Shown: piece after piece, positions 27,289 through 35,594 of the stretch
How the letters are laid out: every line of letters starts with the position of its first letter
How positions within the stretch are numbered: position 1 is the first letter of the stretch
From: Methanocorpusculaceae archaeon UBA425
Lineage (GTDB): Archaea; Halobacteriota; Methanomicrobia; Methanomicrobiales; Methanocorpusculaceae
Direction of reading: 5' to 3'
Assembly: GCA_002506085.1 (NCBI GenBank)
Contig: DAWV01000007.1
Location: forward strand, 1-56,197
DNA length: 56,197 bases
Position numbers and translations under genes: made by a program
Notes under the pieces: model-generated
Databases searched by the model: none
Told to the model about the DNA's origin: nothing
The model's input: the letters and a program-made list of their open reading frames with translations, nothing else

Positions 27289-29886
27289 TTATGACCGTTT
27301 TACGGTAATCATCACATCATCAGCCATAATAACATCGACTGCTTCACCGGAAACGGAATAGACATAGGATGTGGTCCATGCATTTTCAGGAACCGGGACC
27401 TCTTCGCCGTCGATAACGACAGAGACCGGCGGAGTGATTTTATCCTCATCAGGCAGGGCTTTCACCGCCTCCATAAATGCACCGGCTTTCCCGCGGAGCG
27501 TCTTTCCGACGACACCCTTATTGAAAGCAACTTCGCCGACCGTCTTATCAAGTGCCGGTTCCTCTGCCTTCCAGGTCACCTCCGCATTCATCGTCCTGCC
27601 GAGATCGCCCGAATCATCGATTTCGCGGGACGGCGTATAAACGGTAACGTCCCCAAGCGGAGCATTGAGAGCGAGACCGGCATCATGCTTGTACTTGCGG
27701 AGAACACCGACAATCCTGATAATCAGGTCACCGTCACGCAGAGCATCCTCATCCGTATAGGAGAACGTCGTCCACGGGTGATCGATAATCCGCTCTCCGC
27801 CGGACAGGTGATAATAGCATTCCTGGGCGAAGAACGGAATATACGGGGAAAGCATTGTGCAGAGCGAATCCAGCGTTGTCTTCAGCGTGTAGATTGCGCC
27901 GGCACGTGAAGAATCCTCACTGTAAAGTCTGCCCTTCACAAACTCAAGATACTCGTCCGCCATCACATTCCATGCAAAGTCACGAATAGCCTTCAGACCC
28001 TTATCGAAGAGATATGCCTCCATCGACCCGGTAACCTCCGTAATCGTCTTCGACAGATTCGCAAGCATCCACCTGTCCATAAGTGCCGACGGACCATCAG
28101 TTTCGGGAACCGGAGACTCTTTCTGAATCTGCATCAGGGAGAATCTCATAATATTCCACATCTTTGTCTGGAATCTGGATGCTGCAATCACATCGTTCCA
28201 GTTGAAGAGAATATCCTGACCGGTCGATGAACCTGCTGCCGCCCACTGACGGAGAGCGTCCACCCCATACGGACCCATGACATCTTCCGGACCGATTACA
28301 TTGCCGCGTGACTTGGACATCTTGAAACCATCCTCGCCAAGGACCATGCCGTTAATGAGAATGCCGTCCCACGGCTTTTCGCCGAGAAGAGCCATACTCC
28401 GGAGAATCGTATAAAATGCCCAGGTGCGGATGATATCATGACCCTGCGGGCGAATCTGTGCCGGGAAATACGGGGGCATGCCGTTTCCATCCCATCCGGT
28501 GACATGAAGATCCGTGATGGATGAATCCATCCAGGTATCGAGAACATCCTTCTCGCCCGTAAACTCGGTTCCCCCGCACTTCGGGCAGGCATGTTTCGGT
28601 TTTTCCATGGTCGGATCGACCGGGAGATCTGCCTCGTCGGGGAGAATCAGTTCACCGCATTTATCACAGAACCAGACCGGAATCGGCGTCGCAAAGACAC
28701 GCTGCCGGGAAATACACCAGTCCCATTCCATTTGACCAGCCCAGTTTTCCAGACGCTGGAGCATGTGTTCCGGATACCATTTGATTTCTCTCGCGGCTTT
28801 GACGACCTCGTCGCCGTTGACCTTCACGAACCATTGTTTCTCTGAAAGAATCTCGATAGGGGTCTTGCATCTCCAGCATCCTCCGACCCTCTGTTCGATT
28901 TTCTTCTGGCCTTTGAGAATGCCGAGCTCCTTCATATCTGCAAGAATTGCCTCCCGGCAGTCTTTTGAGGTCATACCCTCGTATTTTCCGCAGATGGCGG
29001 TCATCGTGCCTTTGGTCGTGAGAGCTTTCCTGAGTGCCAGATGATGCTTTTTCCACCAGAACACATCGGTCTTGTCGCCGAACGTACAAATCATTACGGC
29101 GCCCGAGCCGAATGTCATATCCACCGCATCGTCTGAGATTATGGTGACTTCGTGACCGAAAATCGGGACTCTGAGCTTTTTTCCTACGAGAGATGTATAC
29201 CGCTTGTCGTCCGGGTGGACGGCGACACCTACGCAGGCTGCGAGGAGTTCGGGGCGGGTTGTTGCGATTTCGAGTCCGTCGAAATCAAAGTAGTTGAGGA
29301 GGGTTTCGCCTTCGTAATAGGATACTTCAGCAAAGGCGATGGCGGTTTCACAGCGGGTACAGTAGTTTACCGGATGCTCGTCCTGATAAATGTAGCCGGC
29401 TTTGAGCATACGCAAAAAGGATAACTGGGTCTTTGCGTAGTAGTAGGGCTGCATTGTAATGTATTCATTACTCCAGTCGATGGAGAATCCCATTGTCCGG
29501 AGACTCTGCCGCATACGACCGATGTTTTCAATGGTGAGGTCCCGGCACATTTTGCGGAACTCTTCGCGGGACACATCGTTTTTCGTGATGTGATGGGTCT
29601 CTTCGACTTTCACTTCCGTCGGAAGTCCGTGACAATCCCAGCCCTGGGGGAACATGACATTGTAGCCGGTCATGCGTTTGTAACGGGCGATGATATCCAT
29701 ATATACCCAGTTGAGAGCGTGCCCTATGTGGAGTTTTCCCGTCGGATACGGCGGGGGGGTATCTATTACGTATTGGGGCTTCTTCGAGTTTTTATCGAAG
29801 TAAAAGTCACTGTCGTTCCACTGATCTAACCAGCGTTTTTCGACAGAGGCAAAGTCGTAGGTCTTTGGAAGTTCCTCGGTCAACAT
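27289..29886 (-). CDS. valS: Valyl-tRNA synthetase
   Basis: An 865-residue class I synthetase. It has the HIGH motif as PTGKLHIGHAL, the editing (CP1) domain around TTRPELLAACVGVAVHPDD, a zinc-binding pair CDKCGE and CPKCGGTEF, and the KMSKS motif as FKMSKSRGNVIG. The tail holds the anticodon-binding helices. I use ATG 29886 (LTEELPKTYDF), the usual start of the family. The frame stays open a further 58 residues upstream, but that part is Ser/Thr/Asn-rich with no family similarity. The transglutaminase-like gene lies 52 nt upstream on the same strand. Confidence 0.95.
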   Translation of the reverse strand: MLTEELPKTYDFASVEKRWLDQWNDSDFYFDKNSKKPQYVIDTPPPYPTGKLHIGHALNWVYMDIIARYKRMTGYNVMFPQGWDCHGLPTEVKVEETHHITKNDVSREEFRKMCRDLTIENIGRMRQSLRTMGFSIDWSNEYITMQPYYYAKTQLSFLRMLKAGYIYQDEHPVNYCTRCETAIAFAEVSYYEGETLLNYFDFDGLEIATTRPELLAACVGVAVHPDDKRYTSLVGKKLRVPIFGHEVTIISDDAVDMTFGSGAVMICTFGDKTDVFWWKKHHLALRKALTTKGTMTAICGKYEGMTSKDCREAILADMKELGILKGQKKIEQRVGGCWRCKTPIEILSEKQWFVKVNGDEVVKAAREIKWYPEHMLQRLENWAGQMEWDWCISRQRVFATPIPVWFCDKCGELILPDEADLPVDPTMEKPKHACPKCGGTEFTGEKDVLDTWMDSSITDLHVTGWDGNGMPPYFPAQIRPQGHDIIRTWAFYTILRSMALLGEKPWDGILINGMVLGEDGFKMSKSRGNVIGPEDVMGPYGVDALRQWAAAGSSTGQDILFNWNDVIAASRFQTKMWNIMRFSLMQIQKESPVPETDGPSALMDRWMLANLSKTITEVTGSMEAYLFDKGLKAIRDFAWNVMADEYLEFVKGRLYSEDSSRAGAIYTLKTTLDSLCTMLSPYIPFFAQECYYHLSGGERIIDHPWTTFSYTDEDALRDGDLIIRIVGVLRKYKHDAGLALNAPLGDVTVYTPSREIDDSGDLGRTMNAEVTWKAEEPALDKTVGEVAFNKGVVGKTLRGKAGAFMEAVKALPDEDKITPPVSVVIDGEEVPVPENAWTTSYVYSVSGEAVDVIMADDVMITVKRS

Positions 29887-29938
29887 GTGGGATAGAATTT
29901 GTTTTTCTTCACATATAATCCTCCCACACCGGAGGGAG

Positions 29939-30988
29939 TCATTCTTCGGATGTACGGAGTTTCCGGGAGACGGCGGGACGGTCCAGCCGGTTGTGCTGGA
30001 TGAATTCCGCGAGAACCGCGAGCCGCTGGTATTCGACGACGAGTTTGTTGTAGGAGTCAAGCATTTTGTTCAGACGTTCGACGTTTTTGTTGTGAATGAG
30101 CCGGAGGTCTTCGTATTCCTCTGTTTTGCCTGCGGCATGGAGGACGGGGAGCTGGTCCCGGGATGCGATAAGCGTCTCTTTGAGTGCGTTCATTTTCGTC
30201 TGCAGGCGGGTGATTTCCCGGGTGAGCGTTCCGCTGTCCGAGAGCTGTTCGTTGAGCGAGGTGAGTTCCGAGAGGATTCTCGCGACTTCCCGGATGCAGC
30301 CGTATCGTTTTGTTCCGTGACCGATGGGAAAGACCTTCGGTCTGGCGGCCGCGGATGAGTATTCTGCGGCAGGCTGCCCGATATATAATATCGCGGTCGT
30401 TTCGATGACTGACTGTCCGCATCCGGCGAAATCAAAGCCGGGAGGGGAGGGCAGACCGACGGTCAGGTGATTTTCCCGGGCGAACTGAAGAATGGATACC
30501 GCGTATCCTTCGTGGGAGAGGAGACCCGCAAGGAGAAGGGATTTGTCACTGCAGATTCCGGTTCCGTCGACGATGGTTTCTACAGGGAAGCGGGGGGCTA
30601 TTTCTATCGAGGAGAGTTTGTTTATGTCGTAGGGGAGCGACTGGACGTAGGCAGTGATGAGTTCGAGGTATTCGTCGTCATTGAGGCTGAGTTCGTCCCG
30701 GATTTTGCGGAACTGTGTTAAGAGAAGCCGGTAAATCTGGGTCTCGCAAGGGTCGAGCGAGAAGGCTTTGTAGTAGCCGGCAAGCCAGGCGTCCTGAATT
30801 CCCGCGGGAACGTGTGCGGTTTTTCCGGAGAGTTTTGCGCCGTCGTAGAGAGAGCGCGGGATTTCTATGGTGAATGTGTAATTGAGGTGACGATAGGGGA
30901 ACGCGATTTTTGCCGGAATCGTTCCTTCCTGTCCGGTAGGGATGATTGAGGGATAGGTGACGTATTTTTCCAGACCGCGTTTAGCCAT
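29939..30988 (-). CDS. Transglutaminase-like protein with a coiled coil
   Basis: A 349-residue protein. The first half (about 1-215) is a transglutaminase/papain-like domain: Cys146 in DGTGICSDKSLLLAGLL and His174 in RENHLTVGLP are the expected catalytic pair; the usual Asp is not clear. The second half (about 230-335) is strongly heptad-like, a probable coiled coil. There is no signal peptide. Family members are found in many methanogens with unknown role; they may cut or cross-link proteins or act as structural parts. It is upstream of valS and may share its transcript. Confidence 0.78.
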   Translation of the reverse strand: MAKRGLEKYVTYPSIIPTGQEGTIPAKIAFPYRHLNYTFTIEIPRSLYDGAKLSGKTAHVPAGIQDAWLAGYYKAFSLDPCETQIYRLLLTQFRKIRDELSLNDDEYLELITAYVQSLPYDINKLSSIEIAPRFPVETIVDGTGICSDKSLLLAGLLSHEGYAVSILQFARENHLTVGLPSPPGFDFAGCGQSVIETTAILYIGQPAAEYSSAAARPKVFPIGHGTKRYGCIREVARILSELTSLNEQLSDSGTLTREITRLQTKMNALKETLIASRDQLPVLHAAGKTEEYEDLRLIHNKNVERLNKMLDSYNKLVVEYQRLAVLAEFIQHNRLDRPAVSRKLRTSEE

Positions 30989-31299
30989 AGGTTGTATCAG
31001 GTTGGAGGCGGGATGAGAAAAAACGGGGGTACAGGGATTCCCGGAATCGGGGGGCAGATGTATATGGAAGAGAATCCATTACGGAAATTTTCACGCAGAA
31101 TAGGAGTTACGCGGTGTGCGCCCATTATAAGAAATATTCCCGGTTCATACCCGGGAACAAATCCCTATTTATTCTTTCGTATTCCGGCAATACACTGATT
31201 TTTGTGAAATATTTTGGATTATTGTCTATTTGATGTCTGAAATCCGGTATCTGTGGAAATATTTATCATGCATCCGTGAGTATAGTACCCAGAATAAAA
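30989..31299. promoter_or_regulatory. Upstream region of the first pilin gene
   Basis: No gene is seen in these 311 nt. There is a perfect hairpin, TTCCCGG (31137-31143) with CCGGGAA (31151-31157). A TATA-like block AAATATTTAT (31258-31267) and the sequence TAGTACCCAGAATAAAA directly before the pilin ATG follow; the latter is repeated exactly before the second pilin gene (31932-31948), which shows that the duplication included the start region. Confidence 0.45.
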
Positions 31300-31716
31300 A
31301 TGAAAGTTAACGCAAAGAAAAACGACGGAGTATCCCCGGTCATCGGTACGATTCTCCTTGTGGCAATCACCGTTGTGCTTGTCGCAATTATTTCCGCAGT
31401 CGTCATGGGCATGACCAACGACATCGGATCCAGCAAAATTGTTGGTGTACAGGTTACGGAGAGTCAGACAGCAGACACGCTCCTCGTTACTATCACTGGC
31501 GGAGCAAATGCAGGTGAGCTTGCTAACATCTCCGTTTACGCAGACAGTATTTCTGGTAACTACAATGGCTCTACAACTGTAAAACCAACAGTAGGCATGC
31601 CGTACAACTTTACGTTTGAAAATGCAACCACTGGTCAGAACACAATCTCGGTCGTTGGTCAGTTCACCGATGGTACTAACCAGTCTCTCTACTCCTCCAA
31701 AGTAGGTATCGTCTAA
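31300..31716 (+). CDS. Type IV pilin (DUF1628/archaellin N-terminal type), copy 1
   Basis: A 138-residue pilin precursor. The class III signal peptide is short and basic (KVNAKKNDG), followed by the cleavage-site motif VSPVIGTILLVAITVVLVAI: cleavage is expected between Gly and Val, after which the hydrophobic helix forms the pilus core. The mature head is a Thr/Asn-rich beta domain with several N-glycosylation motifs (NGS, NAT). ATG 31300 is preferred; GTG 31276 would add eight residues before the signal. It is nearly identical in the N-terminal DNA to the next two genes. The prepilin peptidase is not in the window. Confidence 0.9.
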   Translation: MKVNAKKNDGVSPVIGTILLVAITVVLVAIISAVVMGMTNDIGSSKIVGVQVTESQTADTLLVTITGGANAGELANISVYADSISGNYNGSTTVKPTVGMPYNFTFENATTGQNTISVVGQFTDGTNQSLYSSKVGIV

Positions 31717-31948
31717 ACCTAAGCAGAATAATCCTCGTGGATTCTCCTTAGCCAAACGGGAATCCTTCCGGGGATTATCCCGCAATCATCTTTTTTTGTT
31801 TTTACTAACACCGCTCAATCTCATACTGCATTCAGGCAATCACCGGCTATTCAGAATCTCACGGAAAACTACCACAAATCTCTCGAAAAAACAGAGTATA
31901 ATGGGAAACATTTATTGGATATCCGTGGAAATAGTACCCAGAATAAAA

Positions 31949-32371
31949 ATGAAAGTAAGTATGAAGAAAAACGACGGAGTATCCCCGGTCATCGGTACGA
32001 TTCTCCTTGTGGCAATCACCGTTGTGCTTGTCGCAATTATTTCCGCAGTCGTCATGGGCATGACCAACGACATCGGATCCAGCAAAGTTGTTGGTGTCCA
32101 GGTCACCCCGAATAATGCGACCAGCGTCCTTGTCACCATCACCGGCGGAGCGAATGCCGGAGACCTTAACAACCTCTCCGTTTACATCGGCAGCACCCCG
32201 CTTACCTGTGGTGCAACAGGGGCGGGGGCCCTCAACCCTGTTGTAGGCAAGCCTTACATCTTTAGCAACACTACCGCAATCACACCTGGAACTCAAACTG
32301 TATCAGTAGTCGGTGCCTTTTCTGACGGCACGAATCAGACCATCTACACCGGCTCGCTTAACATCGTATAA
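31949..32371 (+). CDS. Type IV pilin (DUF1628 type), copy 2
   Basis: A 140-residue pilin precursor with the signal KVSMKKNDG before VSPVIGTILLVAI. The frame stays open upstream to 31796, but ATG 31949 fits the family; the next ATG at 31961 would leave a minimal signal. 123 nt over the signal and helix are identical to copy 1, while the heads differ. The head shares ITGGANAGDLNNLSVYIGS with copy 3 almost exactly and ends with SVVGAFSDGTNQTIYTG. Three such pilins suggest a pilus with interchangeable surface subunits (inference). Confidence 0.9.
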   Translation: MKVSMKKNDGVSPVIGTILLVAITVVLVAIISAVVMGMTNDIGSSKVVGVQVTPNNATSVLVTITGGANAGDLNNLSVYIGSTPLTCGATGAGALNPVVGKPYIFSNTTAITPGTQTVSVVGAFSDGTNQTIYTGSLNIV

Positions 32372-32584
32372 GCCCGTTGTGAACATAATCTGCTGCCCGG
32401 TCCCACTCACCGGGCAGTAACTGCCTTCTTTTTTTACTTTTCCCGGTAATTACTCCATTATATTCAAATCTCCGGGAATATCCCGGTAATTATCGCGGAG
32501 ATTACACAATAATGTGTTTTATCTGAAAATATGCCATTATGAATACTATTATTTCCTGATAATAGTAATCTAGATAAGAATACC

Positions 32585-32992
32585 ATGAAACTTACTACAA
32601 AGAAAAACGACGGAGTATCCCCGGTCATCGGCACGATTCTCCTTGTGGCAATCACCGTCGTGCTTGTCGCAATTATTTCCGCAGTCGTCATGGGCATGAC
32701 AGGCGACATCGGATCCAGCAAAGTCGTTGGTGTCCAGGTCACCCCGAATAGTTCGACCACCGTTCTTGTCACCATCACCGGCGGAGCGAATGCCGGAGAC
32801 CTTAACAACCTCTCCGTTTACTTCGGCAGCATACAGTTAGCAGCTCCAAGCGGCTTAGCAGGAAACATTTCTGTAGGCAAGCCGTACACCTTCACTTCTA
32901 CTTCGTCCGGCACCGGCACGATTTCAGTCGTTGGTATATTCAAGGACGGCAAAAACCAGTCCATCTACTCCGGCACAATCAACCTGGCATAA
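32585..32992 (+). CDS. Type IV pilin (DUF1628 type), copy 3
   Basis: A 135-residue pilin precursor with the signal KLTTKKNDG before VSPVIGTILL. The N-terminal helix differs from copies 1 and 2 only by TGD in place of TND; the DNA differs at a handful of mostly synonymous sites over the same 123 nt. The first half of the head is shared with copy 2, and the second half is its own, ending IYSGTINLA. The promoter side is AT-rich with palindrome-like ACTATTATTTCCTGATAATAGT before the start. Last of the three tandem copies. Confidence 0.9.
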   Translation: MKLTTKKNDGVSPVIGTILLVAITVVLVAIISAVVMGMTGDIGSSKVVGVQVTPNSSTTVLVTITGGANAGDLNNLSVYFGSIQLAAPSGLAGNISVGKPYTFTSTSSGTGTISVVGIFKDGKNQSIYSGTINLA

Positions 32993-33193
32993 CCCACACG
33001 GTGAGGCTGGCAACCTTCATTTTTTCATATTCATCTTATTTTTCTTCTTCTTAGCCTGTTTTTCCGGATACGTCTCCGCCACACATCTTCATCGACTCAC
33101 CCCACCGCTCAGCATACTTAAATCTAACTATTTTGGGAAAAAACCCCAAAAACTTTAGCCCTATCTCTACTCGGTTATAATATGGTAGTAGAG

Positions 33194-33226
33194 AAAAACC
33201 ACGGGAATCTCAGCCCGGAGGTTTTT
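33194..33226 (+). promoter_or_regulatory. Hairpin in the 5' region of the replication-type ATPase gene
   Basis: AAAAACC (33194-33200) pairs with GGTTTTT (33220-33226), and inside it CGGG (33202-33205) pairs with CCCG (33214-33217), giving a two-part stem. A TATA-like TTATAATATGG lies just upstream (33175-33185), so the hairpin should sit at the start of the message, about 57 nt before the ATG. It could affect translation or be an operator. Confidence 0.5.
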
Positions 33227-33282
33227 CAGGACCATGAAAAAATGAAAAAAACACCAACTCTGCGAACCGGAGACCCCATCCA

Positions 33283-34935
33283 ATGACCGGCAGCATCACT
33301 GAAAACGACCTCGCCTACTACTGCCCGTCTGCCCCCTCCCTCACGGAAAAAAACGTTCTGCCCTCCGACAGCAGAACCAGCTATGAACCAACCGTCTACT
33401 ACATCGCCGAAAGCTTCCGCGAAACCCTGCGCTGGATAAATTTCGCCATCAAACGCTATAACCGGCTCCACGACTCCACAGTCTTCTATCAAAACGGCCG
33501 CCTCGTCTGGATCGCCCGTGATGAAACCGGCTCATACCAGATCTATCCGCTCGACCGAAACCGGATTCGCATAATTCTCACCGACTTCACCTGGCTGAAT
33601 GCACAAACCCGCGAACCCTGCAGGCTCGGAAACGACCTCCTCGAGACCATCATCGCCGCTCCTCCGGTGCTCATACCCGACGTTCCTGTCCTCAAAGGAC
33701 TCTACTCCGGGGTCCTTCTCACCGCAGGCGGCAGAATCATATCTGCCAAAGGCTATGACTCAAAAACAGGTCTCTACCTCACCACATCCTATGATGTCCC
33801 AATAATTCCGGAACATCCGGGGCAGGATGACGTCACCCTGGCACTCAACATCATCGACACCCTGTTCGAAGAATTCCTCTTCGAAACCGAATGCGACCGT
33901 CATAACACCATCCTCCTCCTCGGCACCGCAATATTCCGTCCTCAACTATCGGGTCCCGTTCCCATCGGCATCATCGACAAAAACACCTCCGGAGCCGGCG
34001 GAACCCTTCTCTCCCAGCTCACCGGCGCACTCGCCTACGGAGTTATTCCTCCTGTCTACTCGGCGACCAAACGCAAAGACGAATTCGAAAAAATCGTCAG
34101 GTCGATAAACAAAACAAACCCCTTCGTTGCAATCATCGACAACCTCGAAAACGGCATGGACTGGACCCCTGCCGCCCTTCTTTCTGCCACCTCCGGGACA
34201 GGTGAAGTCATCAGCCGAAACATGGGGACCTTCGACTCATTCACGTCAGGAGCCTCCACCCTCTACATCGTAAACGGTATCAACGTCGAGATTCGCGCCG
34301 ATGTCACCCGCCGTATGTTTCGCATCCGGCTCGTCACCAAAAAAGCCGGGCAGACAGGCTACTCCCGCACGAAAACCCAGCTCCTAACGGAAGGCGTGAA
34401 TCTCCACCCGAAAATTATCTGGGCATTCGCCGTTCTCTATCAGAAATGGAAAAATGCCGGCTTTCCTGCTCCGCCCAAATGTTCCGGCGACATCTCCGAA
34501 TACCCGGAATGGGACTATCGGGTTCGCGGAATGCTGTATCATGCAGGATACACCCGCATGCTGGAAAATCAGGGAATCATGCAGACCAGCGATAACGAAG
34601 CAGATATAGAAGGAGCAGGTCTCGTCCTCATGCTGAAAAACAAGTTCCCTGAAGGGTTTTTCACACCCGGCAGGGTCAGGGCTGTTCTGGAAAAAGAAGC
34701 TGAACTCAGGAAAAACGGGTGTCCTGCACGGGAAGAACTGTTGGATTATGCTCCGGAAGATATCGTCCGCCTCGCACTTCAGAATGCACTGACGACGACA
34801 AAAGTCGGCTACTGGCTCAGAAAGTTTACTGATGCAAAATACTCCGGCTGTGATGTTTTCATAAAACGGGGTGAACGCACTGATGGAGGGAGACCGTATC
34901 ATCTTGTGCCGGTCGAATCCCAGATGACGCTCTGA
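33283..34935 (+). CDS. Replication-type ATPase/helicase-like protein of a probable integrated element
   Basis: A 550-residue protein. A P-loop-like segment IIDKNTSGAGGTLL (about 231-243) has Gly where Walker A needs Lys; a Walker B-like strand is PFVAIIDNLE (280-289), then a sensor-like TLYIVNGINVEIRADVTRRM with arginines. The layout resembles D5/SF3-type and related phage and plasmid primase-helicase ATPases, which have divergent P-loops. The end (about 455-550) looks like a winged-helix region. It is not similar to the pilus genes on either side, and a repeat cluster follows directly, so I read it as the replication gene of an integrated plasmid or virus remnant. The assignment is tentative. 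Confidence 0.6.
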   Translation: MTGSITENDLAYYCPSAPSLTEKNVLPSDSRTSYEPTVYYIAESFRETLRWINFAIKRYNRLHDSTVFYQNGRLVWIARDETGSYQIYPLDRNRIRIILTDFTWLNAQTREPCRLGNDLLETIIAAPPVLIPDVPVLKGLYSGVLLTAGGRIISAKGYDSKTGLYLTTSYDVPIIPEHPGQDDVTLALNIIDTLFEEFLFETECDRHNTILLLGTAIFRPQLSGPVPIGIIDKNTSGAGGTLLSQLTGALAYGVIPPVYSATKRKDEFEKIVRSINKTNPFVAIIDNLENGMDWTPAALLSATSGTGEVISRNMGTFDSFTSGASTLYIVNGINVEIRADVTRRMFRIRLVTKKAGQTGYSRTKTQLLTEGVNLHPKIIWAFAVLYQKWKNAGFPAPPKCSGDISEYPEWDYRVRGMLYHAGYTRMLENQGIMQTSDNEADIEGAGLVLMLKNKFPEGFFTPGRVRAVLEKEAELRKNGCPAREELLDYAPEDIVRLALQNALTTTKVGYWLRKFTDAKYSGCDVFIKRGERTDGGRPYHLVPVESQMTL

Positions 34936-35594
34936 CTGTCGATTCCTGTCACTTCAAGATTCGAAGTGACATTTATATCTCCCAAATTTTTCGGTATTTT
35001 ACGATTCTAAGGCAATATGTCACTTCTGTCACTTCTGTCGATCTTTTTTGGATTCATCGCATCGGAGAAGATAATTTTGTATATATCCAAGACCAAAAAA
35101 CATTGACAGAAGTGACAGAAGTGACATAATGAGTTAGATTAGCGAATAAACCTCAAATTAAGCTTGAATTCCTGTCACTTTAAAACTGCAAAGTGACAGC
35201 ATCGACAGGAAATCCTTTGAAGATACTAGTTCTGGTCTGTTCAAAACCCGGGCAGGGCTGTCATGACAATGCTTTCACGCCTGGTTTGGCATCAACCCTG
35301 CCCACTCAGAGAGAAGCACCCCTGGAATCTGACATATCTCTGATTTAATCAATAATCCCCGCGTATCCCCGGAATCCGTCCGATTACGGGCAAGAACACA
35401 TCAGCCATCATGTAAGCCTGACTCCACGGATTGTCCTGCAAATGTATATTTTATTGATGAATTTCTGTAATTCGGTATGGATAAATGAGCATATGATTCT
35501 CAAGCCAAGAACATATATAATACCCGAGCAATAATAATTATCCATCTTAATACTGCATTGTGTGGTGACCGCAGTCCATTCTGGAAAAACTCCG
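34936..35594. repeat. Cluster of TGTCACTTC inverted and direct repeats; possible origin or operator
   Basis: No gene in 659 nt. Eight copies of GTCACTT or its complement AAGTGAC are seen. TGTCACTTC (34947) pairs with GAAGTGACA (ending 34971). A tandem unit at 35018-35039 (TGTCACTTCTGTCACTTC plus TGTC, 9-nt period) has its exact 22-nt inverse at 35105-35126. CTGTCACTTT (35172-35181) pairs with AAAGTGACAG (35190-35199). Further on, GGGCAGGG (35250-35257) pairs with CCCTGCCC (35296-35303). The 9-nt period and symmetry resemble iterons or multiple operator sites of one protein. The last part (TATATAAT near 35514) is the likely promoter of the pilus ATPase. Confidence 0.7.

Noticed and set aside
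29887..30060. N-terminal extension of valyl-tRNA synthetase
   Set aside because: Ser/Thr/Asn-rich, not similar to the family, and the ATG at 29886 fits the known start.
31219..32296. Frames antisense to the pilin genes (188 and 145 codons)
   Set aside because: They repeat in parallel because the pilin DNA is duplicated; no independent support.
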